The translations under genes were made by a program, and so were the position numbers. The notes under the pieces are model-generated. The model did no database searches. It saw nothing but the letters and a program-made list of their open reading frames with translations, and was not told the DNA's origin. From Nitrospirota bacterium (GTDB lineage Bacteria; Nitrospirota; Leptospirillia; Leptospirillales; Leptospirillaceae), in NCBI GenBank assembly GCA_021828805.1, contig JAJZCZ010000012.1, forward strand, positions 1 through 34,821: a DNA stretch of 34,821 nt, given 5' to 3'. Positions 15,713 to 23,458 of this stretch are shown here, piece by piece; the first letter of the stretch is position 1; each line of letters begins with the position of its first letter.

Positions 15713-17870
15713 GGCGTTTTTCCAGAGATAGTTCGGTAATCTTCATTCCGGCAAGCTTGGCGACATCCTGACCGGGATAGCCCTTGACTGTTTTCTGGAA
15801 CCACTCCAGCGCCTCCCCCGAATGTCCCTCGGAGAGCGCTGCCTGACCCAGCTGGTACATGACCCATCCTCCTTCCGGATCCTGCTGGCAGCACGCCAAA
15901 AACTTCTCCCAGTCCTGTCGGGCTGCCGGGAGATCTCCTTCCTCCCGGGAGAGCTCTCCCAGCCGGTACAGGCTCTCAGCAAGCTCTCCCCTGGCATCGG
16001 GGCGGACCTCAAGACCGGGAAGCGCGCCAAGCAGAAGCGTCCGGCCACGTTCCGTCTTTCCCGCTTCTATTTCAAGGAGACCCAGGCGCGCCCTTTGCCG
16101 GTCGGGATCCTGCTCCGGTACTCCGGAGCTCTCCCATGCCTCGAGAACGCGGCGTTCTCCGTCCCTGTTTTCTCCTGCCACCGCCTCCTTGAGCGCCGAC
16201 TCAAACCACCCTTTTCGGAGCGCTGGAGAAAGGGTCGTCTCCTGGGCACGGCCGAGAGCAAAATCCATGGCCATCCCGATCTTCTTATCCTTCACAAGCC
16301 AGGAGAATTTTTTTATGGCCGCCCGATCCCGGAGCTCCGGATCGGTGGCAAGGGTTAAGACATGGTCGAGCACCATCTCCGCCCGTCCGGTCTCTCCGGT
16401 TTTCCGGTAGGCCCGGGCCAGCGCCACATAGAGGGGGGCGGCCGCCGGGTCGGAGGGAGGGGGAATCTCCCGACGGGAGACCCGGTAGACCTCGATGAGG
16501 CGATGGGCCTTGAGAGGATGGGCCAGCGCCAGAGCCCGAGCCAGCGTTACCTGCCCTTTGAGTGCCTCGAGGCGCCGTCCAAAATCGGTGTGGGGATCGA
16601 CCCCTTCAGAGATGCGGATCAACTCCCGGAGGGCCTGGTTCGGATGCCCCGACCGGGACAGGAGGCTGATCCGAAGAAGCGAGGCCCGCTGAGCAATCCG
16701 GTCGTGCGTCTCATTCTGGGCAATCTTTGAAAGGAGGGTGATTGAGCGGGCGAGAAGGGTCGGGCTCCATACCTTTCCGGAGGGATTCGTCTCGGGAAAG
16801 GTCATGGCGACCATGCGAATCTTGGCCATATGGCTTCCAGCCGTCCCCGGTTCGTCAATCGTCAGCTCCCGCAAACGCCCCCGCTCCCGGTCAGGATGGC
16901 CAAGCCGCCCCGAAAGGCGGGCCCGGTAGTACATGGCAAGAGACAGTCTGGAGTCATTGGGGAAAAGACGGATGAATCGGCGAAAGAGGGTCACAGCGCG
17001 AATGTCGTGATGGGCGCGATAGGCATAGCGACCGAGAATGAAAAGGGCTTTCGGGTGGGAGTACGGATAATCATGGGAAAGCGCGAGAGCCTGGAGAAAT
17101 TCCCCGCCGGCCCCCGGGATATCCCCCTGATCCAGCTTCAGGTGGCCCGCAAGATAGAGCCAGCGGAGGTGGTCTTTTTTCGTGACGGGGGTGGGATCCT
17201 TGGCCGGGTCGGCCGCAAGAAGTCGTTTTTCCGCCCGAATAAGATCACCTTTCTGGCGATAGGAATCAGCGATGGAGAGAAGCGCGCGATAGCTCCAGGG
17301 GCTCTGAGGATCCTCCGATCGAAGCCTTTCCAGAAGACCCCGCCCCTCGACACCGAACTTCTTTTTGACAAGATACTGACCCATCCTGAACAGGATTTCT
17401 CCCTTGTCCCATCCGTAAGGGGGAACTCGCTGCGCTTGCCGGAAGAGGGCCAGTGTCTTCCTGAAATCCTTGTCCTTGCGGCGGACCGAACGTCGCGCCT
17501 CAATCCGGGCGCGAAGAAGAAGGGCGGGGCCCCGGAGGATGGATCCAGGGTGGTCCTTGAGAAGTCGATCGACGGCCTGGAGGGCCAGACGATCGTGCCC
17601 TCCCCGAAAATAGCCCGTTCCGGTGCGGAGAAGGAACTCGTCACTCCGGAATTGAAGTCTGGCTTTAGCGGCAGGGGCCTCTGAAGAACGGGAAGCCGAG
17701 AAAGCCGGAGACGGGGAGATTGTAAAATTCAGCCATGCAACAGACAGAAGACACAGGATCAGGACCGCTGCCTCTGATCGTGAGAAGAAGCGACCCCTCG
17801 CCGCCCTTCCCCCTCCGGCACCTTTTTCCTTGTTCATCCCTGTGTCGACTTCATCGTTCCGCCATTTCAT
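15699..17870 (-). CDS. Large membrane-anchored TPR-repeat protein
   Basis: The 723-residue protein has a basic N-terminus, one hydrophobic helix at about residues 37-55 (AAVLILCLLSVAWLNFTI, an anchor or uncleaved signal) and then a very long array of helix-turn-helix repeats with TPR character (for example LFRMGQYLVKKKFGVEGRGL, FILGRYAYRAHHDIRAVTLF, LYVALARAYRKTGETGRAEM, VMYQLGQAALSEGHSGEALEW). The bulk is predicted periplasmic. No enzymatic motif is visible. Two ATGs, at 17870 and 17837, are possible; the first has a GGGAG site. It lies between a diguanylate cyclase and the fleS kinase, overlapping fleS by 14 bases. A role as scaffold or sensor for flagellar control is suggested by context only. 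Confidence 0.75.
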   Translation of the reverse strand: MKWRNDEVDTGMNKEKGAGGGRAARGRFFSRSEAAVLILCLLSVAWLNFTISPSPAFSASRSSEAPAAKARLQFRSDEFLLRTGTGYFRGGHDRLALQAVDRLLKDHPGSILRGPALLLRARIEARRSVRRKDKDFRKTLALFRQAQRVPPYGWDKGEILFRMGQYLVKKKFGVEGRGLLERLRSEDPQSPWSYRALLSIADSYRQKGDLIRAEKRLLAADPAKDPTPVTKKDHLRWLYLAGHLKLDQGDIPGAGGEFLQALALSHDYPYSHPKALFILGRYAYRAHHDIRAVTLFRRFIRLFPNDSRLSLAMYYRARLSGRLGHPDRERGRLRELTIDEPGTAGSHMAKIRMVAMTFPETNPSGKVWSPTLLARSITLLSKIAQNETHDRIAQRASLLRISLLSRSGHPNQALRELIRISEGVDPHTDFGRRLEALKGQVTLARALALAHPLKAHRLIEVYRVSRREIPPPSDPAAAPLYVALARAYRKTGETGRAEMVLDHVLTLATDPELRDRAAIKKFSWLVKDKKIGMAMDFALGRAQETTLSPALRKGWFESALKEAVAGENRDGERRVLEAWESSGVPEQDPDRQRARLGLLEIEAGKTERGRTLLLGALPGLEVRPDARGELAESLYRLGELSREEGDLPAARQDWEKFLACCQQDPEGGWVMYQLGQAALSEGHSGEALEWFQKTVKGYPGQDVAKLAGMKITELSLEKRHAGP

Positions 17871-17895
17871 GGATTCCGTCTCCCTGGCCGGGACT

Positions 17896-19170
17896 TCAGG
17901 AGGAGCGGGGGAGAGAGGACATGGCCCCCCGGTCTCCCGGATTGTAGAAGCTGACGCGTCGCTTTCCCGCATTCTTGCTCTGGTACATCGCCATGTCAGC
18001 GGCGGCCACAAGCTCAGCCGGGGAGTTGGCATCCCTGGGAAAGAGCGCCACGCCGACCGAGCAGGAGAGGACGCCCTTGCCGACCGGAGAAAAGAAAGGT
18101 TCGTCAAAGGAGGCAATCAACCGGTGGGCCAGGGCGACAACGCCCTCCTCGCTCTCCTGACCCGGCAGACAGATGACAAACTCATCTCCTCCCAGCCGGG
18201 CCAGAAGGTCTTCGCTCCGGACCAGGGCACTAAAGCGGTGGGAAACCTCCATCAGGACCCGGTCTCCCGCGGCGTGTCCATGGCGGTCGTTCACCAGTTT
18301 GAACCCGTCAAGGTCGATAAAAAGCACCGCCAGAGTCTGTCCCTCTTCTTTGGAGCGACGACAGGCCTCCGGAAGATACTCAAAGAGTCTCTTGCGGTTG
18401 GGGAGTCCGGTAAGACGGTCAACTTGAGTTTCCTGTTCGAGAATCTCCCGGGAGCGTCTCTTTTTCTCCATGGACAGGGAGAGGAGGCGCCAGAGAAGCC
18501 AGAACAAGCCGCCCAAGGCGATTCCGGCCGCCAAAAGATCCCTCTCCGCATAACGAAGCCGCCGGGAGAGGGCAGCTCTCGCTGTAAGGAGATTGTTCTT
18601 TTCCCGGTCCTCCAATGTCTGGACCCGAAGCCGGATCTGATCCATCATGATCTTGCCCGACCCCTTCTTCAGGATATCAAGCGCCTCCGACCTCTGCCCT
18701 TTTTTGTAGAGTTCGATCGTTTGGGCAAGCTCTGCCCGCTTCCTGGCGGAAACCCGAAAGAGCGCATTGAAGTTTTCCCTCCCGGCCAGGCTCCCTGCAA
18801 AGGACTGTTGCATCACGTTTTCAAGGATAAGAGAGCGTTTGACTCCAAGAATATAGGGAGCAAGGAAGGCATCGTCGCCGGTCAGGAGGTAGCCCCGCTG
18901 CCCCGTTTCGGCATCCTCCATGGCCAGGAGATAGCGGGAGACAAGGGTCTCCTCCTGTTCGTAGTGCTGGGCGAGAATGATTGTCTTACGCACAAGGCGG
19001 GTCGAGTTATAGGAGTGGACGGCTGCCGCTCCAAGGAAAATGCTCAGCAGGAGACCGGCAAGCAGAAAGACCCGTTCGGGCTCAAGGGACGGCCAGAGAT
19101 GTAAGCGTCTGCCTTTCCTCTCGCTCGAAGCGGGAAACTTCTTTTCGCTCTTCTTAATACTCTCGTTCAT
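17896..19170 (-). CDS. Membrane diguanylate cyclase, CHASE3-GGDEF
   Basis: The enzyme should make cyclic di-GMP from two GTP. The 424-residue protein has a membrane helix at about 34-52, a periplasmic helical sensor of CHASE3 type (EDAETGQRGYLLTGDDAFL at about 85-103 is the CHASE3 hallmark), a second membrane helix at about 213-231 and a GGDEF domain (DRLTGLPNRKRLFEYL, LFIDLDGFKLVNDRHGHAAGD). The active site GGDEF at 327-331 is intact and RSED at 318-321 forms an inhibitory I-site at the right spacing. It starts two bases after the stop of the FleQ-like gene with only a weak ribosome site, so translation is probably coupled. Its place suggests a link between c-di-GMP and flagellar expression. 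Confidence 0.88.
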   Translation of the reverse strand: MNESIKKSEKKFPASSERKGRRLHLWPSLEPERVFLLAGLLLSIFLGAAAVHSYNSTRLVRKTIILAQHYEQEETLVSRYLLAMEDAETGQRGYLLTGDDAFLAPYILGVKRSLILENVMQQSFAGSLAGRENFNALFRVSARKRAELAQTIELYKKGQRSEALDILKKGSGKIMMDQIRLRVQTLEDREKNNLLTARAALSRRLRYAERDLLAAGIALGGLFWLLWRLLSLSMEKKRRSREILEQETQVDRLTGLPNRKRLFEYLPEACRRSKEEGQTLAVLFIDLDGFKLVNDRHGHAAGDRVLMEVSHRFSALVRSEDLLARLGGDEFVICLPGQESEEGVVALAHRLIASFDEPFFSPVGKGVLSCSVGVALFPRDANSPAELVAAADMAMYQSKNAGKRRVSFYNPGDRGAMSSLPRSS

Positions 19171-19171
19171 C

Positions 19172-20302
19172 TTATGAGATCCCGAAGCGCTTGAGCTTCT
19201 CGATCAAGGTTGTTCGGTTGATTCCCAGAAGCTCCGCGGCCTTTGAGCGATTCCCGCGGGCTTTTTCGAGCGCCTTCTGAACCAGGGTCCGCTCGATATC
19301 TCCCATGTAGGACGTCAGACTGAAATCAGACTCCGTATCGAGCGTTCCGGCCAGGTGCTCCGGATCCGGAGCATCCACGGAAGGAGTCTTGCCCGGGGAC
19401 TCAGATGAAGCCGCACGGGCAGACTCAGGGAATGATGCCACAGGCTGATCCCCGGGAGGCGGAAACAGAAGGGAGGCGTCGGGGGACTGGTCCTGACGGG
19501 GTGATTGCCGGATTTTTTCTGGAAGAAGATCGACCGTCACACTCTCCCCTCCATACAGCACATGGAGGCGCTCCATGACATTCTCAAGCTCCCGGACATT
19601 GCCGGGCCAGCCATAATTGCACAGCGCCCCCAAAACATCCTCCCCGATGGCCACCGGATCCCCCCGGCCCTCCTCTTCCCATCGCCGCTGAAAGAAGGTC
19701 ATCAGAAGGGGAATATCCTCCCGCCTTTCCCGGAGGGGAGGGATTTCGATGGGGATGACCGAGAGGCGATAAAAGAGATCCTCCCGAAAGCGGCCTTCCC
19801 GGCTCATCTCCTCAAGATTCCGGTGGGTGGCCGCCAGGACACGAACATTGGCCGTCTGGACACGAACCCCGCCCACCCGCTCATAGGTTTTCTCCTGAAG
19901 AACCCTTAAAAGCTTCACCTGCAGCGGTAAGGGAAGCTCGCCAATTTCGTCAAAGAATATCGTCCCCCCGTTCGCCAGTTCAAACCGGCCGGGACGGCCC
20001 GTGACGGCCCCCGTGAAGGAACCCTTTTCATGGCCAAAGAGCTCGCTTTCCATGAGCCCTTCCGGGATAGCTCCACAGTTGACAGGAACAAAGGGAGCCC
20101 CTGCCCTCGGGCTGGTATCGTGAAGGATTCGCGCAATCCGCTCCTTTCCCGTCCCGCTCTCTCCCGTGATCAGAACGGTCGAGTCGCTTTTTGCCACACG
20201 CGCCACGAGGGACAGAAGACCGCACACCCTCTTCGACTGTCCGATGAAGCGGTCGGAAAACCCTCCGTCTGGCATGGCTGTGGAAGGGGCGGCTTTCCCC
20301 AT
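19172..20302 (-). CDS. FleQ-like sigma-54 activator without N-terminal domain
   Basis: The 376-residue protein begins almost directly with an AAA+ domain: Walker A GESGTGKE at 47-54, contact loop GSFTGA at 94-99, Walker B FFDEIGE at 116-122, the arginine-finger region [22 protein letters not shown], then a Pro/Ser-rich linker and a Fis-type C-terminus ([25 protein letters not shown]). The AAA+ and C-terminal parts resemble FleQ/FlrA, the flagellar master regulators, but the roughly 130-residue FleQ N-terminal domain is missing. The ATG at 20302 has an AAGGAGG site; the upstream extension to 20440 has none. It heads the regulatory cluster. Activation of the flgB and fliL promoters is inferred. 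Confidence 0.82.
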   Translation of the reverse strand: MGKAAPSTAMPDGGFSDRFIGQSKRVCGLLSLVARVAKSDSTVLITGESGTGKERIARILHDTSPRAGAPFVPVNCGAIPEGLMESELFGHEKGSFTGAVTGRPGRFELANGGTIFFDEIGELPLPLQVKLLRVLQEKTYERVGGVRVQTANVRVLAATHRNLEEMSREGRFREDLFYRLSVIPIEIPPLRERREDIPLLMTFFQRRWEEEGRGDPVAIGEDVLGALCNYGWPGNVRELENVMERLHVLYGGESVTVDLLPEKIRQSPRQDQSPDASLLFPPPGDQPVASFPESARAASSESPGKTPSVDAPDPEHLAGTLDTESDFSLTSYMGDIERTLVQKALEKARGNRSKAAELLGINRTTLIEKLKRFGIS

Positions 20303-20441
20303 CTTGCCTCCTTGAACCCGATGAATCCTTATGACACCCGATCCCGGGCGCTGTGACCTCTCGGCAAATATTGGCGGCCAGAGCGGGCTGACAGCGCTCC
20401 GGGAAAGGCACGCATCTCCCCATGACGGCGCACTACCCATG

Positions 20442-20471
20442 ATGATAGCCGATTTCCCGAAGTTTCACCAA
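20442..20471 (-). promoter_or_regulatory. Possible sigma-70 promoter for the flagellar regulatory operon
   Basis: On the minus strand TTGGTG is followed after 18 bases by TATCAT. The -10 box matches well, the -35 box only in TTG. It would leave a leader of about 130 bases before the FleQ-like gene. No clear terminator separates this gene from queG, so readthrough from the upstream operon is also possible. Confidence 0.35.
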
Positions 20472-20474
20472 CCT

Positions 20475-21470
20475 TTACCCTAACGATCCCCCGGTCGCCC
20501 CCTCGACAATTTCTCCCATGCGGCTTGTGAGCCGGGCGAGGGAGACACGAGAGAGCGCTCCATTCTCCGAGCGAAAGGCCTTGAGGTCCTCGGGGGACAT
20601 GGGAGAATCGATTCCTGTTCCAACGTTTTTTCCTCCCGGCTCCTGCGCAATGGCTGTTGCATTATAGGGGCAGACCTCCTGACAGATATCACACCCGAAA
20701 AGCCATTCTCCTCCATACTTTTTTCGAAGCTCCATCGGATCATCCCCGGGGCGCTCAATTGTCAGGTAGGAGAGACACCGTCGGGAGTCAAGGCGAAAAG
20801 GGGCGACCAGGGCGCCGGTGGGACAGGCATCGAGACATCGGGAACAGGAGCCACAAATTTCAGTGGCGCCGTGTTCGCCGATACGCGAAGGAAGAGGCGT
20901 AGACAGGAGCAGGGATCCAAGGGTGAAATACGAACCCAGGCCCGGACAAATCAGGAGGGTATTTTTTCCGATTGCCCCAAGTCCGGCACGCCGGGCCAGA
21001 GACTTCTCAAGGAGGGCCCCGTGATCAACCTTGACAAGGGGCACTTCAGTGGGCGGGAGGAAGGGGCGGATCTTCTCGATCACCCGCCCGAATGCCTGTT
21101 CAAAAAGGAGATGATAGTCCGGGCCGACAGCATAGCGGGCGACCCTGACAATGCCCGGACCATTGGGGAACGTAACGTGACGGCAACTTGCCTCTTCTCC
21201 GGCATCGTGAGGCAAGAGGGCCATAACAAGGGTCCGAATCCCAGGGTAGCCCTCCGAAAGCTCCCGTCTTCTGAAGGCATTCCGGGCCATGTAGTCGAGC
21301 TTCCCATAGAAGCCCGCCTTGAGCCATTCCTCGAAGAAGGGCCACTCAGGAGCGGGACCCGGCTCATTCAGGATTCCCCATGCGGGAAACTCCTGGTCCA
21401 TGGCGGATGACAGTGCCCCAGAAAGCCCTCCGATCCCCGGGAGTGGCTCCTCGGGGCTCGGATATTTCAT
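20475..21470 (-). CDS. queG: Epoxyqueuosine reductase QueG
   Basis: QueG reduces epoxyqueuosine to queuosine in tRNA, the last step of queuosine synthesis, using cobalamin and two 4Fe-4S clusters. The 331-residue protein shows the family block with the proposed catalytic Asp (VDHGALLEKSLARRAGLGAIGKNT, D149), a first cluster motif CGSCSRCLDACPTGAL (Cys 206, 209, 212, 216) and a second, CDICQEVCPYN (Cys 260, 263, 267), with C232 in between. Length is near normal. It starts one base after the HDOD stop codon and is the last gene of the long gcv operon. No other queuosine gene is in the window. Confidence 0.93.
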   Translation of the reverse strand: MKYPSPEEPLPGIGGLSGALSSAMDQEFPAWGILNEPGPAPEWPFFEEWLKAGFYGKLDYMARNAFRRRELSEGYPGIRTLVMALLPHDAGEEASCRHVTFPNGPGIVRVARYAVGPDYHLLFEQAFGRVIEKIRPFLPPTEVPLVKVDHGALLEKSLARRAGLGAIGKNTLLICPGLGSYFTLGSLLLSTPLPSRIGEHGATEICGSCSRCLDACPTGALVAPFRLDSRRCLSYLTIERPGDDPMELRKKYGGEWLFGCDICQEVCPYNATAIAQEPGGKNVGTGIDSPMSPEDLKAFRSENGALSRVSLARLTSRMGEIVEGATGGSLG

Positions 21471-21471
21471 G

Positions 21472-22347
21472 TCAGAGCTCCGGGAGTTCGAGCTTCGGAA
21501 GGCCCTCGATCAAAGTCCGGAAGACCTCTTCCATCCGCCCGTCGGAAAGATCAAGAACCTGTATGGCATCCATCATGGGAGTGTCTGCAGTGTCTGCCTC
21601 TTCCAGTCCAAATCCCGCCATCGTGGCCAGTCCATCCGCCAGCGCGACAATGGCGGCCTCAATCTGGTAAGAGGGCGCCCGGGCGGGATTATTATGCCAT
21701 CCGATCGGGATCCGGATCGAGGAGGGAAATCGCCAGAAATAGGACAACCTGAACCCCACAAAAGCGTGGCTTGCCCCAAAGAACTCCTCCTCAAAACGCC
21801 AGTCGGGAACAGCGGGGTCCCGGGCAAAAACATCGGGCATCCAGTCTTCAAAGTCGAGATAAAAAATGACCTTTCCGAAGTCGTGGAGTAACCCTGCCGT
21901 TCCAAGATCTTCCAGGGAACCCATGCGAAGGGTCTCTCCGAGCATCCGGGAGAGCACCGACACGGCAAAGGAGTGCTTCCAGAGCTTGAGCGTCCCGCGC
22001 CGGCTTTCGATCCGGTCGAAGATCGCCATGGAAAGAATGAGCCCCCGGAGACCGTTGATTCCAAGCAAAAGAACCGCTTCCCGGATCGATCCGACCTTTC
22101 CGGATCGGGAATAGTAGGGAGTATTGGCCACCTTGAGAATGCGGGAGGCCATTGACTGATCCTCTTCGATGATTTTTGAAAGCCTGACCATTGAAAGGTC
22201 AGGATCATCAAGGTAGGAGAGGGCCTTCTGGCTGATAGACGGAAGTGTGGGGAGGTGGTCGATAGAGGAAATTCGCTCGAAGAGCCTGTCCGTGGGAGGG
22301 CGGGGAGATGACTCTCGGGAGATGGGCGGAAAGGGATCAGAGCTCAT
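21472..22347 (-). CDS. HDOD domain signalling protein
   Basis: HDOD domains are HD-related output modules found in bacterial signal pathways, usually without proven catalysis. The 291-residue protein is a single HDOD domain after a short Pro/Ser-rich start: LPTLPSISQKALSYLDDPDLS, then IIEEDQSMASRILKVANTPYY, SIREAVLLLGINGLRGLILS, GLLHDFGKVIFYLDF and a late His-containing block (GASHAFVGFRL, IGWHNNPA). The first ATG of the frame is at 22395, but an AAGGA site serves the ATG at 22347. Upstream is a small protein with an HD-GYP N-domain look, downstream queG one base away. Its partner and signal are unknown. Confidence 0.85.
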   Translation of the reverse strand: MSSDPFPPISRESSPRPPTDRLFERISSIDHLPTLPSISQKALSYLDDPDLSMVRLSKIIEEDQSMASRILKVANTPYYSRSGKVGSIREAVLLLGINGLRGLILSMAIFDRIESRRGTLKLWKHSFAVSVLSRMLGETLRMGSLEDLGTAGLLHDFGKVIFYLDFEDWMPDVFARDPAVPDWRFEEEFFGASHAFVGFRLSYFWRFPSSIRIPIGWHNNPARAPSYQIEAAIVALADGLATMAGFGLEEADTADTPMMDAIQVLDLSDGRMEEVFRTLIEGLPKLELPEL

Positions 22348-22404
22348 GGACATCCTTTGAGGCGTTCGTCTGAACAGAGGATCCTTGCCCCACATGCCAA
22401 GGGG

Positions 22405-22779
22405 TCAGCCATCCGCTGAATGAGATTTATCCCTGACAAATGATTCTACGGTTTCCGAGAGGATCCGGTTAAATCGGGCGAACTCCTCAGGCATGACGCC
22501 GCTTTCCGGCGTCATATACAACAACCGGGAGCGACTCTCTTTCAGCCATTCCTCTCCCCATTTTTGCCAGTAGTCGGGAGCTGATGCTTCCTGGGTTCGC
22601 ACATAGACCTCAAGGATACCCATTCTTTTGAGGCGCTCGAGCAGGGAACGGGTCGGAATTTCCCCCGCCTTGACCACCAGTCGCCCACTCGTATCGCGGA
22701 CATCCATGCCCAGTGGCTCGGTCGGAATCTCGAAGTCTCCCGATAGATCAAGGCGCTGAACATGCAAGGCCACGGACAT
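22405..22779 (-). CDS. Small unknown protein, resembles HD-GYP N-terminal domain
   Basis: I do not recognise a named family with certainty. The 124-residue protein has a beta-rich first half in which MDVRDTSGRLVVKAGE and SLLERLKRMGILEVYVR resemble the small domain found in front of HD-GYP phosphodiesterases, and a helical, acidic second half without known motif. No HD-GYP catalytic domain is attached; the next gene downstream is an HDOD protein. The frame is open to 23097 but that part overlaps the lipoyl transferase gene in another frame, so the ATG at 22779, just after that gene's stop, is chosen. The ribosome site (AGGGG) is rather far upstream. A signalling role is only a suggestion. Confidence 0.6.
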   Translation of the reverse strand: MSVALHVQRLDLSGDFEIPTEPLGMDVRDTSGRLVVKAGEIPTRSLLERLKRMGILEVYVRTQEASAPDYWQKWGEEWLKESRSRLLYMTPESGVMPEEFARFNRILSETVESFVRDKSHSADG

Positions 22780-22781
22780 CT

Positions 22782-23450
22782 TTATGATTTCCCCTTTAAA
22801 AAGAGCAAAGCTGCTAGAGCTTCTCTTCCTCCATGACCATACCACCCTTCGAAGAGTCGTGACAAGAGAGGGTCTGGCGCGGGAGGCGCAATGGATCCCT
22901 GGTAGAGAAGTCCGTCCCGGAAGAGTGCCAGGGCGCCTCCAAGAATTTTTCTCCCATCCGACATCCGGTCTCCCTGAACCGGCTCTGAAAAACAGGTCCC
23001 GCCGGGAGGAGTGTTGGTCAGGATTACCGGAGGACAGAGACAGTCGAGTGCCTCTGTCGAAGGAATTCCCCATGCAGACAGAGCCTCGCCCAGCCATCCG
23101 TGAAGTCGCCCGTAAAAGCGGGGCCAGGACTGGCCCCGGGGAAAACTATCTCTCCAGGGAACAAAGAGTGAGAGGCAGAGATCTGTCCCGTGAAGAACGG
23201 CCCCTCCTCCGGTAGGACGTACCACGGGCCCTTCTTTCTGAATGGGCCAGTCCGGAGGAAGCGTCCCCGCCCAGGATCGGCCAACCGTCACGCCTGAATG
23301 GATCTGATAGAGACGAAGAAGGGGAATCTGCCAAAGCGAAGGGCGAGCGAGGATTTCCCGGTCCCGGTCCATGTGGAAACGGGCCGTCCCTCCGCGGTCC
23401 GAAAGAAGCACCACTCTCGGGAGACCTCCTTCCCTGAGACGGGTGGACAT
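22782..23450 (-). CDS. LipM-like octanoyl/lipoyl protein transferase
   Basis: The protein belongs to the BPL/LplA/LipB fold family that attaches octanoate or lipoate to carrier lysines. It has 222 residues with RPTGGGAVLH at 78-87, the conserved substrate-binding loop, and GRKILGGA at 166-173 with K168, followed by LLYQGSI. C153 in TCFSEP sits before the GRK block, where Bacillus LipM-type octanoyltransferases have their catalytic Cys in a CF-x-x-P context; LplA ligases lack this Cys. It is also shorter than LplA (over 300 residues). It lies eight bases after gcvPB in the operon with gcvH, so GcvH is the likely acceptor. LipM versus lipoate ligase is inferred, not proven. Confidence 0.78.
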   Translation of the reverse strand: MSTRLREGGLPRVVLLSDRGGTARFHMDRDREILARPSLWQIPLLRLYQIHSGVTVGRSWAGTLPPDWPIQKEGPVVRPTGGGAVLHGTDLCLSLFVPWRDSFPRGQSWPRFYGRLHGWLGEALSAWGIPSTEALDCLCPPVILTNTPPGGTCFSEPVQGDRMSDGRKILGGALALFRDGLLYQGSIAPPAPDPLLSRLFEGWYGHGGREALAALLFLKGKS

Positions 23451-23458
23451 GCGTCTTC

